Shown here: piece after piece, positions 36,732 to 48,370 of the stretch | How positions within the stretch are numbered: position 1 is the stretch's first letter | Layout of the letters: every line of letters starts with the position of its first letter | NCBI GenBank assembly: GCA_029204225.1 | Contig: CM055113.1 | Span: 34,066,329 to 34,130,328, forward strand | DNA length: 64,000 nt | Origin: Diphasiastrum complanatum | Taxonomy: Eukaryota; Streptophyta; Lycopodiopsida; Lycopodiales; Lycopodiaceae | Direction: 5' to 3' | Made by a program: the position numbers and the translations under genes | Notes under the pieces: generated by a model | Databases searched by the model: none | The model's input: only the letters and a program-made list of their open reading frames with translations | Told to the model about the DNA's origin: nothing

Positions 36732-38334
36732 TCATCGATGATGGCTACATAATTGACTGTGTAGGTAGCCAGTTGACGCAATTGGATTTGCAAGGGAGCT
36801 GCAAAGAACAATGTTACACAGCCAAGGCAATTTACAAGGATTAATTGTGTGGAAATCGGTGGAAGTTTCAAAATTTTCCAGTTTCATTGCGCAACATATA
36901 TTTGTATGTACAATATCTAGCAGATCTTTAAAAATGTGTTCTTGATTTGACTTTAACGGCCATCTTGCCTGCTTCCCTATGATACAACTCTGGCAGACAG
37001 GAGGGTCAACAATTCGAATCGATTCTTTATTAATACATGCTGAACTCCTTAAAGCACAATCAGTCACAATATTACAATGAGTAAGCCTATAGAGATATCC
37101 TTGTCTCTTTCCAAGTGCAAGAACTCTCCTACTTTTATCAAGAATTTGACAGGAGCCTATCTTAAACTCTACCCTATGTCCTAGATCTGTGATTCAACTG
37201 ACTAACAGTGGATTTGTTGTCAAGTTTGGGACATACAATACATTTGGTACAAGTTTTGACACTCCAATCTGAAAATTCATTCTAACAGTACCTTCACCTT
37301 CAATTCTGTGGGAGCTGTTGTCTCCAAGATGAACGAATCTCTTGGTGTTGTAGGCTGAATAATCGATAAACCATTCTTGATGGCTTGTCATGTGCTCCAT
37401 AATCGCGGAACCATTCCTTCGATTGTTCGACGTGGTGATGGCTCACCATGAAGACTTCTTGCTCATCATCTTCTGCATCTTGGTTCTTCTTCTTTGTGTT
37501 GGCTGCATGGGCTTGTTGGTCCGGTTGCTTCTTCTTGTCGTTGTTGAACTTCAAGATTCGATAGCCTTGGATTTCGTGATTCGTCCTCTTGCAGTATCTG
37601 CATAATAGCCTTTTCTTATTCTGAGTAAGTGGCTAATTCTGGGTCTTTTGTATCTGCTTCTGATTGTTGTTGGTTTGTCAGATAGCTCTCTTCTTCTGTT
37701 GCTTCCTGGTGTTCTTCTTCGAGAATAATGTTGGTGAGTCATTGACGGAGGATGAGGATGCTCCATTCCTTCTTGTTTCCTCCTGCAGCAGCATGATTAA
37801 GACTCTGGACAATGTTATATCTAAGTGTATGGTTACGATCATCAATCAATCTTCATAAGGGGATGGTAAATTGGTCAATGAGGTCATTACAGTGTCAGAG
37901 TCTTCGACTACTGAATCTATTGCTGCCATATTCTCTAATAGAGTCTTAAATTGATTAATGTGATTTTGAACAAAATCACTTTCTGACATTCTGAGTTAGA
38001 AGAACTTTCTCCTCAGATGCAACTTCGAAGTGACATCCCTCACTTCATATAATGTACTTAATATGTCCCAAGCCTCTTTCAAAGATTGGGCTTGTCTGAT
38101 GTGGCCAATCTATGTGTCGGAGATGTTAAGGGTATTCAAGGCGAAAGCCTTGCCATCCCTGAGCTTCCACTTGGAAATGGCTTGATCATCGACAATGGGA
38201 AGTAGTTCGATTCTAACGACTATTTTTCAAAGCACCTTGGCCATCAGTGCTACCTTCATCTTGAATTTCCATAAGTGGTAATTCAAACCATCGAGTTTGT
38301 CTACCATTAGAGTAGATTGTGGTTGCGAATCCAT
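36732..38334 (-). pseudogene. Copia gag-protease-integrase relic
   Basis: From the ATG at 38334 the minus strand reads MDSQPQSTLMVDKLDGLNYH, LWKFKMKVALMAKVL, then in broken frames KWKLRDGKAFALNTLNISDT and SLKEAWDILSTLYE (UBN2 gag). Near 37620 is a zinc knuckle CRYCKRTNHEIQGYRI, with the last Cys replaced. Near 37380 is protease WFIDYSAYNTKRFVHLGDNS, where the usual DSGA reads DYSA, so the active site is lost. GEGTVRMNFQIG and NVLYVPNL follow, then the pre-integrase SCIIGKQARWPLKSN. The frame ends inside the integrase near 36732; RT and RNase H are absent. Same subfamily as the gag pieces at 9430 and 43156. Confidence 0.88.
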
Positions 38335-38469
38335 TTGAAATTTCAGAATGAGTGTAATGCAGATAGTAGATTAATATGACTGGAAATAATTATAGCAAAT
38401 GTCTACACTATGTCAGAATAATCGCTCTGATTATGCCAACTCTAAATGCGTGTAGAAATCAAAGTAATA

Positions 38470-38481
38470 GCTTTGATACCA
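38470..38481 (-). other. tRNA-Met primer-binding site of the copia relic
   Basis: The minus strand reads TGGTATCAAAGC, one base from the usual initiator-Met PBS TGGTATCAGAGC. The bases beyond it (plus strand TGTTGGGATTG from 38482) probably start the 5' LTR, which must end before about 38776. Confidence 0.75.
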
Positions 38482-38776
38482 TGTTGGGATTGTTGCGCTA
38501 GATCGAAGTCTATCTTACTTGATCAGTTTCAAAGTCGTTGATCTAGACAGTCGATTCCATAGCCATGCGCAAGTTATTTAGTTTCATATTTAGCTTTGCG
38601 GAAGCGATTTAGGTGCGGTTATTAGAGTCACAGATCAAACATTGCTATCAGTCATATGAAACGATTTAATCTACAAATACGTCCTTGCAAATTTTTCCCG
38701 CGACCAAAGCCTTCCAAACATCCTGAACTACTTTCTGATATACTTTCACGCATCTTATGTTTCATTTCTGATCATC

Positions 38777-41580
38777 ATGTCTTCTACTGATACTTCTCAG
38801 TCTCCGCGTTATACTATCCATCGTGATGTCCCATCTGCAACGGACATCATAATACTTCCTAGCACAAGATGGTCACTCAGTGGATGACCCTTGCGGTGCC
38901 TCTGCTCACCGTGATGGGTATTCATGAGAGAGTCTTTTCTGGCATAATCAACATGGATTTCATCACTCTTGCCTTCAGTACGTGGAAGGAAGAGAAATCC
39001 AAATTTTATATCACTTTTCAGGGAGCCACACAGAAGGTGCACGTCACTGAGGCTGCCCTTGCAACCATAGGTATAGCGTCTGGTACACAGGCCTCAGCCG
39101 ATCACAAGCAGGCCAAATAGGCCATCAAGCCATACATTGACCTCACCAATTCTTTGCACTAGACGAACGACGAATACCTCCTTGAAGCCATCATTGAGCC
39201 TTCCATCCACGCTGCTGCTCAGCTACTGAACAACTTCCTGATGGTTGGGAACCTCAAGAAAGACCGCATCACTTCACAGATCCTCCATAGGATAGTTGAC
39301 TCCTATACCAAGTTGGCCAAAGCCCCTCTTGAACCATATAATTGGTTCAAGACTATTTCTAGTGAGCTCAAATGAGCTATTAAGGGCAATACTAAGCAAC
39401 AGTTCGCTGCTGGCTCTTTATTGTCTCTTCTAGCTGCCTCTCACCTAGAAAACAAAATCCATGGCTTCCACTTGGATTCTGTGCCTTCGGTCTATGAAGA
39501 AGCATCGGCCTAGTCATCTCACAAGGCCTCGAGTTCTCATAGTCAACGTCGTCCACGCAGCGAGATCGTCATTCCTGACTCGCCTTCCGTGTCACGACGT
39601 CGCACTAGGCATACATCGTCAGCTGCGCTTCCACCCCCTACTGCTGTTCGCACTGAACTTCCAATTCCCCCCACCTCTGATGCTTTTCTCGCCTCTGCTT
39701 CCACACAAGGACATTTTGTGTTCATTGGAACTACCATTCCCATCACAGTTGCCCAAGCCGCCTCACCCTTGCACACCGAAGCTACCTTACCAAACACGCA
39801 ATTTTTCATGGATATATTCGATGATTCCGACCCCCTTGGGGCCGTCAAAATTTTTGAAATGCCCCAGAGCCCTGCGCCCTTTGACCTCCAATCCCCTAGA
39901 AGAGGATTCGAACAGATCCATGACACTACTGTTGGTGTTGAAGATGTAAGCCAACAACCTCACACTGAAGATAGCCCAACCGCACTTTGGGTCGACCAAG
40001 CTGTGAAATCACCGAAGTAGTTCGACACCACCTGCCTGAGATATGGGATTCAAAAACACTCTGATCAACCAAAAGATTGTCCAGTTGGATCGAGAGTTGA
40101 AGATTGCCAAGCAGCATGAAGACAAGTTTGAACCTGAAAAGAAGCTGGCCCAGCAACAGGCTGATCACCTGGAAGAATACGTTAGCTCCCTACAAAACGC
40201 CCTGACAACTGCACAGGATCAGGTGGATAAGGCCTACAGGATGCAAAACAACAAGTGCAACTACTGAAGGGTCAATTGCAGATGGCGGAACAGGATCGCA
40301 TGCGTCTTCAAGGTGAATTGGATGCGACCACCCTTGAGCGTGATGCGTATCTTCAGATGCAAATACCAGATCATCCGGTCACATCGACGGAGATCGCGTA
40401 TTTGTTTGAGAAAGTGGAAACATACAAAGTGGCCCTTCAGGGATTCCAAGGCCGCTTTGACAGGTCCAAAGGAGTAGCTTCAACCGAGTTGGCCAAGGCT
40501 AAAGAAACCATCACCGCCTATGAAAAAACAGCCGCTCAGGTATTGGAAGCCGGACCACAAATCCCCGTACCGGTCATGTCGCAATTCTCCCCTACGTGCC
40601 AAGAAGATGTACCAATGGATATAGGGTCAGATTCGGGCATGGACCAGGGGGAAGCTCCAAAAAACCAAAACAACCACCAATTTTACCGGCAGTGCAAGCG
40701 GTCCATCCTCATCAAGGACCACACCTCTATTCAGAAGGCCCATCAGCGTCGAGGACCAGATCCAAAATTTCTTAAAGCAACATCTGCATGAGTTCTCACG
40801 TGGTGGTTGGGTTCTGAAGTTTAAGACCTCCGAGATAGAGGTCGGCAAAGAGTTGGACAAAATACCTGCATTGGGAGAGCAGTCGGCATGGAGAATTACC
40901 GTTTTTGAGAAAACTCTGGAATCAATCATGAGTTATATCGCCAGCCCTCGCCAATTGCAGGTCGATCCTTATTATGTGCCAATGCTGAGAAGGAGTAAAT
41001 GGAAAGATTTGGGATTGGCTATGGACAAAATCACCATCCATACGCCCAATTGGCCAATCATCCATCATCCCTACAACTGGACAATATTAGTGGACTTCCA
41101 TCGGGCTTTACAAGCGTACCAGAGAGAGTATGTCCACTCTCCAGATCCAATGGTGCGACAATCAACACTATTTGCAAAAGATCTAACTCTGTTGGCGTGA
41201 GTGGCAACCAGATGGGATGATTGTCTCCCTCCTTTGGCATTCGATTTAAATAAGCCGAGGCCTCAGAGAATATCAAAGATCAGCTGTCGGTTGCTCGTTT
41301 ATACTTTCATGCAGCAATGATGAGAGGCTCCTGGGAATCACGCTTCACATCATGGACAACCTCAAAGTGGATTGCCGGAGCCCATCATTGTTTTTTGCCA
41401 CACAATTTAGATTTTAATACCGCCTCGACTTTATGGAGAAGGTGCAGTACCATTTAATCAAGGTTCGGCGCGAAGCCAATAAAAGTTCCCAATAACTGCA
41501 TCTAGCAGGTGTCATGGGACCGCCACCAGTTTTGGTGGGGGATACTATAGAAGGGTTTGCGGATCCCAAGGCAACCCTAA
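38777..41580 (+). pseudogene. Family J copy 1: unrecognised ORF with coiled coil
   Basis: I do not recognise this protein. An ATG at 38777 starts MSSTDTSQSPRYTI; after a shift near 38880 the reading continues VFSGIINMDFITLAFSTWKE and on to about 39590. Four internal stops lie near 39118, 39160, 39373 and 39512. A Ser/Pro/Thr-rich linker follows (39590-40020), then a coiled coil (40043-40520; LDRELKIAKQHEDKFEPEKK, and after a shift LLKGQLQMAEQDRMRLQGEL). The C-terminal part (40800-41260) has VDPYYVPMLRRSKW and LPPLAFDLNKP. The last recognisable piece, GVMGPPPVLVGDTIEG, is at 41510-41560. The C-terminal motifs recur in order in copy 2 (48371-49613), so this is a real family. About 900 codons, broken. 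Possibly a gag-like or extra ORF of an LTR element; that is inference. Confidence 0.6.
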
Positions 41581-41584
41581 CCCT

Positions 41585-42905
41585 AGTTAATAAGTGAGAG
41601 GGATTTGGCACCCTACATGTGTAAATCCAACCCGATTTCTCAATACGAGTGATAGTAACTATCATCTATTTGAGCACTATCTATGCATAAGAGACAATCC
41701 AGGATTAAGAAATTGAAAATGCCAACATCTTGAAAACATTCCAAGCTTTATCCAAGTAGTAATTCACATAATTAAAAACAATTCTTCAGGAAAGAAATTC
41801 TCATATTGGAAGGATCATATGAATTTTAGTGTGAGGTCCACATCTAAGAAATTCAAAAGAAGTAAGGGTTCTTAAAAAGTGAGAAATAGCTTTTAAGGAT
41901 TTCCAATTTGGAATTTATGAGATACCATTGAGGGATCTAGATCTATATCTCATGACCTCTCCAAATACCCTAAACAAGTTTAACCAATGGTTTCAACTGT
42001 TAGCATTACTAATAATGTAAATACTAACCACTGGTCTACAGATCATTCCCGCACAAAAATTCCCCTTTGAAATCACTAATGTCTCATACCATCAATATTA
42101 TCTCCAAGAAAGTTTTTTGCTTTTAGATCTGCTCATCAAAAATCAAAAAGACTATCTGACCATCCTATATCCAACATAGGATCTGATCTTCAACCATTTC
42201 CAAAAAATACTTGCTACCATTGAATTCTCCCTTAAAAGAATTCCAAACAATTGAAGTATATACCAATAGATATCCTATTTCTATATCCGAAATGGTACAA
42301 GGAATTTCATTCCTTTAAGAAGATCTTTAGCCTCAATATCCGATAATCTAGAGGTCTTAAAAATTCCATCTGGATTTCCTACATTAGATATGCACCAAGT
42401 ACTAGAGTACCTTCATATTTGTTCCTAATGGATCAACTGTGATTTAACAAGAATCTACATATGGTTTTATTGTCACATAAAACAACCCATCTAGTTGGTA
42501 CTATCATTCTTGAATTCCTACCATCTGAGAGTTCCAACTCTTAGGAATAAGGCTCATTACAATACAAATGTGAACCAAGGGCCATTCTCATTCCATGTCA
42601 CAATTTCCAATAACAAATAGGATCAACTCATGGTCCTATAGATATTTGAAATAAATTCAACTTAATGAATTAGATAAACCAGTGTTATGCAATTTTCTTA
42701 CAAGGATTATTTACCAATCCAAATTTCATAACACAATCACATTTACCCACTCAGGTGTCTCATTTTCTTCCTCCCGTTTGAAATTGATAGGCGTAGTCAT
42801 GCATTGGAAAGATGAAGATAGTTTATTCCGCCATGCACTTTCTAGACACACGAATTATTTTCATTTGTTTTTTTTCGAGCCAGACCTATCTTCTACACAC
42901 CACTT
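41585..42905. other. AT-rich stretch, possible LTR upstream of copia leader
   Basis: No coding signal. Because a primer-binding site and copia gag follow at 42913 and 43156, part of this may be the 5' LTR of that element, but no second copy is in the window to set its ends. Confidence 0.35.
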
Positions 42906-42911
42906 ACCGAT

Positions 42912-43040
42912 ATGGTATCAGAGCAAAATCATTACTCTTTATCTGATACCGACATGGTATCAGAGAGTTTTCACTACTTCTTTATCTGATTCCAACATGA
43001 TATCACAGCGACTAATACTTGATATCTTTCGCGATATCAA
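42912..43040 (+). repeat. Triplicated primer-binding-site motif
   Basis: TGGTATCAGAGC (42913-42924) is the exact initiator-Met PBS. The sequence ATGGTATCAGAG...TTATCTGAT.CC(G/A)AC repeats at 42-43 base spacing (42912, 42954, 42997). The third copy is degraded to ATGATATCACAGCG. Only the first has a complete PBS. Confidence 0.75.
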
Positions 43041-43155
43041 ATTGATATCATACTCTTCAGTTCTTTTCAACCTTTCAGTATCAGAGAATTGATTTCTTGT
43101 TGTTGGCGTTACCACATCTTAGCGTCATCGATACAATCGATAGACTAAGTTCCAG

Positions 43156-43368
43156 ATGGGTTCTCAAAGTAAAGCTGGTCTTATCACAGACAAGCTGAAT
43201 GGATCCAATTATCATTTGTGGAAATTTAAGATGAAGACCTTGCTAATCGCCAACGAATTATGGGATGTTGTTACAGGTACAAAAGTAAAACCTGAAGACG
43301 ACGACTCAAAGTGGAAATGGGGGTGCAAAAAAGACGAGCGTAAAAAAGCGAGCATCAAGCAAGCATAA
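43156..43368 (+). pseudogene. Copia gag, N-terminal fragment
   Basis: MGSQSKAGLITDKLNGSNYH, LWKFKMKTLLIANELWDVVT, then KPEDDDSKWKWG and a basic tail to a stop. The first 56 or so codons are typical copia gag; the tail KKDERKKASIKQA does not continue the domain, so the gene is cut there. The leader with its primer-binding site lies about 230 bases upstream. Confidence 0.88.
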
Positions 43369-43369
43369 T

Positions 43370-43900
43370 GCAGAAAACATACAAAGATTATTAAATCTGT
43401 CTTCTTCACGAGTTATACCTTGTTCATATGTTCATGGACTGTAGAAGCTATGAATCTGTGAAAAAATTTAGGAAATGTAAGTTGTTAAACAAACATTTTT
43501 CACTTTGTAAAAGTCACAGACACTTAAGGGCATGCGTAATACTTAAACTGCAAGTCAAAGACGTTTAAGGGCATGCCTTCGTGAGAGAAGCCCATGCTTT
43601 TATTAAGTAACGACCAGGAAACAATTAGTGTACAATGAAAGTACATGGAATAAGAATGCCTCTTATATGCTTAACGAAACACCACACACATTTCTCTGAT
43701 GAATCTAACAAGTTTCCCTTCACTACCTGTAGTGATTCTCTCACTCCAATTGAACAGACCTTTGGCTCAATTGTTTATTCCTCTACAGTTTTTCTCCTGT
43801 AGAATGATAACATCATGGTTGAGATGTCGGATTCGTGTAGGTAAAAATGACCTGCCGCTGTCCCGGATTTGATAAAAATCGGATTTGTTTAAAACTTCAA
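43370..43900. other. No gene seen
   Basis: Contains a short direct repeat (TTAAGGGCATGC at about 43524 and 43565). No coding signal. Confidence 0.4.
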
Positions 43901-43904
43901 GATT

Positions 43905-44225
43905 CTAGATCGCTTCCTGCTTATCAGAAGCTTCTTCTCGCTTCCGCTGTCCCTGAATGGTATGGAGCGCTTCCTGGTTGACAGAAGCTTCTTCTCACTT
44001 TTTCTGGATCGATTCTTCTCGCTTCTCGCTTCCGGATTAAGCCCCTTCCCACACCCTAAACCTGAAAATTGATACGGATCAGGCAGATCAGACTTCGCAA
44101 CGGATCAGACTGCTCAAACGGATCAGAATTCTCAACGGATTAGACTTATCATTGGATCAGACTGCTCAAACAGATCAGGCTCAAACGGATCAGGCTCAAA
44201 CATAATCAGACTTCGGATCAGGCTC
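43905..44225 (+). repeat. Two adjoining degenerate tandem repeats
   Basis: At 43910-44035, CGCTTCCTG.TT..CAGAAGCTTCTTCTC occurs twice, plus partial copies. At 44068-44225, ACGGATCAGACT, GCTCAAACGGATCAG and close variants recur about ten times with a unit of 14-17 bases. Confidence 0.75.
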
Positions 44226-44263
44226 AATAGGATCTCACCACCGAGAATGGATCGTATCAGAAG

Positions 44264-44265
<2 letters not shown>

Positions 44266-44320
<55 letters not shown>

Positions 44321-44357
44321 ACTGACATTCTCTCAACTGACATTCATTCTCTCTCTC

Positions 44358-44395
<38 letters not shown>
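44266..44395 (+). repeat. Interrupted (CT)n tract
   Basis: CT runs at 44266-44317 and 44349-44395, separated by ACAACTGACATT, CTCTCAACTGACATTCATT; AAGTGACATTCTCT follows. The spacer ACTGACATT is itself repeated. Confidence 0.9.
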
Positions 44396-44399
<4 letters not shown>

Positions 44400-44429
44400 G
44401 ACATTCTCTGCACTTTTTCAATAGAAGTT

Positions 44430-44950
44430 TTCAATAGCATGAATGCATGCAATTGACACCTAGTCAAAACCATAATTAGCATACTTCACTTATGGTCAAG
44501 ATAAGTCAAAACCCTAATTTTTAAACGGACGAATCAAAACGCGGGAATCACGTTTTGTCTATCACAACATACATTCTTTGGACTTTTTCCATCGTCGCCC
44601 TAAAATTCTCACCATAAACCTGTTTCTTATTAACAAATTCTCTCTCTTAAAAAACCTCTTTTGATTCCAAGCATCTCTCCCAAGATTGGAAATAGAAGTT
44701 TCCAAGAGGATGAATGCATGCAATTGACACCTAGCCAAAACCATAATTAACAATATTTCACCCTTGCAATTGACACCTAGTCAAAACCATAAATAGCAAT
44801 ACTTCACTTATGGTCAAGATAAGTCAATGGTCAAAACCATAATTTGCAATGCTTATGGTCAAGATAAGTCAAAACCCTAATTTTCGAACGGACAAATCAA
44901 AACGCGGGAATCACGTTTTGTCTATCACAGCATACATTCTCTCTCTCTTC
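44430..44950 (+). repeat. Local duplication, partly tandem
   Basis: The blocks ATGAATGCATGCAATTGACA, CAAAACCATAATTAGCA, ATGGTCAAGATAAGTCAAAA, and AATCAAAACGCGGGAATCAC with GTTTTGTCTATCACA occur at 44440-44575 and again at 44708-44938. The second copy has extra internal repeats of the CAAAACCATAA part. Confidence 0.85.
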
Positions 44951-44984
44951 TTTCCTGCTAGCATTTTTTATTTAACTTTCGATG

Positions 44985-45167
44985 GCCAGGGGACATAGCT
45001 CGCCGATGAGGGCTCCCCCCACCCTAAAACCCTAACCCCCACCCACCCAAATAACCGGGGGACAACTCTCGCCGGCGAGGGCTTTCCCCCGGCCCTAAAA
45101 CTCTAAACCCCCACCCACCCAAACAACCGGAGGACAACCCTCGCCGGCGAGGGCTTCCCCCCGGCCA
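44985..45167. repeat. GC-rich tandem repeat, about 71-bp unit x2.6
   Basis: Each unit has GGGGACA.CTCTCGCCGGCGAG (one variant CATAGCTCGCCGATGAG), GGCT..CCCCC, CCTAAAAC.CTAA, and CCCCCACCCACCCAAA. Starts are near 44987, 45054 and 45126. It is much richer in G and C than the surroundings. Confidence 0.85.
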
Positions 45168-45192
45168 CCATTGCGTGACCCACTCCTTCTCA

Positions 45193-45280
45193 AATGCCCT
45201 CCCTCTCGCGCTCTGACACTCCTCGCCGAGAGCTACTCGGCGACCTGCCGGGAGTGTCAGAACGCGAGAGGGAGGGCATT
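45193..45280. other. Large two-part hairpin
   Basis: The arms 45193-45222 (AATGCCCTCCCTCTCGCGCT..) and 45251-45280 (..ACGCGAGAGGGAGGGCATT) are inverted over 30 bases with one mismatch. The loop itself holds TCGCCGAG/CTCGGCGA (45223-45230 and 45236-45243). It lies directly right of the GC-rich tandem repeat. Confidence 0.85.
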
Positions 45281-45299
45281 CGAGGGAGAGAGAAATTCT

Positions 45300-45760
45300 T
45301 TTATGAAAACACATTTTTTTATATAAATTTTTTAAGAAATTGAAAGCACAAGCCTCCTATAATACACTAGTAAATCATAAGGAGGTACATCATGAAATAG
45401 AGGCAGGTTGAGAGTAGCAACAAGACTGATTGCCTAACATCTTTTTCTTACATATCATAGTTTCGCCTTGGCAAGAGACATGATGGATGCACCACATTTT
45501 ACCACCTGTGTTTTAACTCGCTAGAAGATAATTTATTTAACATATCACAATATATTCGCTGGAGAGGGGCCCAATAGAACTCAAAGCGGGATTTGGGGGG
45601 TATAAAATATAAATTTACTTGGGTATATTCGAATTTTGATTCAAAAGACAAGAAAAGAGTCACAAAACAACACCGAATATCCTTGTACTTGTGGGAGTAG
45701 AGAAAACAGCTGAAAACAAATTGAAAAGATCATTTTGGGAGTAGAGAAAATAGTTGAAAA
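45300..45760. other. No gene seen
   Basis: AT-rich sequence between the GC hairpin and the transposase relic. It may include the transposon's left end, but I could not find paired terminal repeats. Confidence 0.35.
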
Positions 45761-45763
45761 CAA

Positions 45764-48260
45764 ATGGATAGTATCAAGATCTATCTTGAGAATACCAATA
45801 AGACCTGCACGAAGCTTCCATGGCAGCATGGCAGCAAAGCTGTTCTTACTAAGACTTTCTTTGAGGATGTTTTGAAAGTCAACTATACAAGGGTGAAGAT
45901 TTTTGGAATACTGATGCCTGAAAATTCTTTATTGAGGAAGAGGTAGAAGTGCAACCACTGGTGGCAGTGGATGGAATGAAGATGTTTGTGTTGGAAAAAT
46001 CTCTTGCTGGCGTATACTGTGTGAAGGAGTGCAAATCAACTTGCAATGATGATTTCATTTTTGTGGATATTGCAGATTCTACTTCAGATGCAAATAAGAC
46101 TATCCTTGAAGATGATTTGTGTTCTGATGACGAAAGTTTGGGGGTGCATGAGAATAGTCCAAATAAGACAAATCATGATTTTGAACATTCCACAACGGAG
46201 CAAATATTAATGGGAGGAAAAGATGGAACCTTGTGGAGACTCTTGTCTGCATGTGACTACGTGTGTCTGAGTTGCCTTTGGAGTATGATGGCAACATTGC
46301 TTTTGAGATCTCAGGGGTGGATGATGTTTCTACCACATGGGATGGCATGCAACAAAAATACGACGGACATCTGTGGACCAAACCAGTGACATCAAATGTT
46401 GTTTTTAATGGAAATGTGTGCAAAAGTATATGTGCAGGTCTGCACGAGTGTCCTAATCAAAACTGTGGAGGGAGAGATAGAAAAGGGACTACCAAACGGA
46501 CTTCATTTTTCTGGTCAAGTACTCAGAGTATGTCCACAATTCTCTGAGTGTGCTGGTCAATATGGCTCTCTTAAGTGCTTTTTTTGCAAGTTTGTGCCAA
46601 TATGTATTACTGTATGCACATTTGTGGTCTATTACGTAATTCCTGAAAATACAAGAGAAACTAGGCTAGTGATACACTCAGGAGTACATGACCATCCTAT
46701 TCGCATAGGTGTGAGCAAGCAACGATTACAAACAATAAGAGATAAGGTTGCAAATATACTTCGAGTTGACAGAGATGCTGGTCCCAGAAAAATTCAAATG
46801 GAAATAGCTAGAGACTTGATTACAACCTGTGTCACTGGAGGAGATGACATGACAAATGTAGACATAGGTATAGTGGCAAAGGAGTTTCAACCTCTAGTCA
46901 TGCAAATTGGATTTCGGAGGATGGTGAACATTGCAAAAAAGGACTTTTGTCCTCCATTAGATTCTCTTGACTCGTTGTTCAACCTCAAGAGAACTTGTCG
47001 CTATGATTTTTCCCATGGTATGTTATTTCCAGGACAAGGAGGATATATAGATAGGTGTCATGTGTTCAAGATGTCGACAAAAGGTGATGCCTCTGGAGTG
47101 GACCTTGTTGTTAGGATGAACAGAGAGGAATTTGGCGATTTGAAAAGAGCTTGGATAATGTTTTGATCACACACACAGAGTAAATGGATGGGTGACAATG
47201 GCTGCCCATGTGTATGATCCAAAGTAAGCATAGTAAATAAAATTGCCAAGATTCTATCATATTTTTTATTTTTGTCCTCTATTTCATTGTTACCTACTAA
47301 CAATGTCTTCTCTCATGGACAACTTGCAAGAATTGCTCACAATAGCAACATGTGAAATGAAAGAAGAAGATGAGGGTGCACAAGTCCTGTTTTGGGAGAA
47401 GCTCAATGCAGTGGCGATGAAAAATAATCACAATCGACCAAATTTTAATGGGTTTATGGCAGATGAGGCACAAGCGAATTGGCGTGCAATGTACACAATC
47501 AAAGTAACAGTATGGATGGTAGAGAGAGATCATGTTTATTTCATTGGGAGCAAAGCCTTAAAATTCACACAGATAGATTTGTCGCTAAATAGCACATAAA
47601 GCGCCATGTTGAATTGTGTGAAAGTTGGAGGAAGGCAACAAGCAAAGAGAGAGCAATTTCTATGTATAGGCAGATTAGAACGTGGCGGAGCACAAGAAAA
47701 GTGAAAGACAATGACCTTCAATATATGGATTCTTGGATGAGTTGGTGGAATCTCAGAATAGCGCACTGGGAAAATCTGATGTCTCTTGTAAGGCTTTAAT
47801 CTGGAAATCACTTCAAGTTTGCATGTGTATACAAATTTTTATGAAGTATGTATATAGATATATTAATTCTTGCTTGTTAATTGTTGCAGATCGTCAATGT
47901 TGATAATGTGGAGGCCCTAGCATGAACACCATGAACAAATTTGGCAGAGTCAGTGCATGGTAGCTGGTTAGCTGGAGAAGGACAAAGAAAACAGATTTCT
48001 CTCTATGATGCTGCTGCGATAGATCTTGCAAATGCCATTATGCAAACAACCAAACAAATTTCATTCAATGAGGGAAGACACATAGGACGTGGACCTAGTT
48101 TGCAAGATCTCGTTGATCGAGTGTTTTGAAGAGCGAATGCAACGCCTTAGCCTAGGTTTGTTAATCGTGTGGTGCAACATGCTGTGACAGAGACTAGCAT
48201 GGAAGAGAACCCACAAATGCATGGTGATAGCACAACTTTGTTGGAAGTATTTCTAGTGTG
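45764..48260 (+). pseudogene. MULE-like DNA transposase relic
   Basis: The pieces, in several frames, are as follows. 45764-46390 is an acidic N-terminus. 46396-47166 has a Cys-rich motif (CPQFSECA, CFFCKFVPIC), then VYYVIPENTRETRLVIHSG, HDHPIR, and KIQMEIARDLI. At 47167-47222 FDHTHRVNGWVTMAAHVYDP fits the core strand with the first acidic residue. Near 47335-47500 ELLTIATCEMKEEDEGAQ and NFNGFMADEAQANWRAMYTI fit the second core Asp region. Then come HWEQSL, HVELCESWRKATSK and WMSWWNLRIAHW, and at 47941-48129 SWLAGEGQ, SLYDAAAIDLANAI and GRGPSLQDL. From memory the ADEAQANW...HW..SL order belongs to MULE-related transposases of bryophytes, lycophytes and invertebrates. I am not certain of the superfamily. 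A GTAAGC at about 47221 may start an intron ending near 47335. Confidence 0.6.
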
Positions 48261-48335
48261 TGCGGTGGCTAGATCTACTTACAGGTGTAGTATAGGGATG
48301 TAGAGATTCGTCTTATTATTTTTTTATTTTCTCTA

Positions 48336-48370
48336 TGTTAGCATAGTTGCTAACATTATCCCCCTCCTTA
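48336..48370 (-). other. Polypurine tract and LTR start of family J copy 2
   Basis: The minus strand reads AATAAGGAGGGGGATAA, then TGTTAGCAACTATGCTAACA. A purine tract followed by TG is the usual internal border of a 3' LTR. The first 20 LTR bases form a hairpin (TGTTAGCA/TGCTAACA). This is the main reason to think family J sits in an LTR element. Confidence 0.5.

Noticed and set aside
44985-45125. CCCTAAAACCCTAACCC as interstitial telomere repeat
   Set aside because: Only a few imperfect units occur inside a 71-bp tandem repeat; not a run of the plant telomere heptamer.
45024-45314. 96-codon minus-strand frame rich in Gly, Ser and Arg
   Set aside because: It is a translation of the 71-bp GC tandem repeat and the hairpin; the repeats in the protein follow the DNA repeat.
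46100-46423. Minus-strand frame opposite the transposase relic
   Set aside because: Shadow of the plus-strand coding relic, with no motif of its own.
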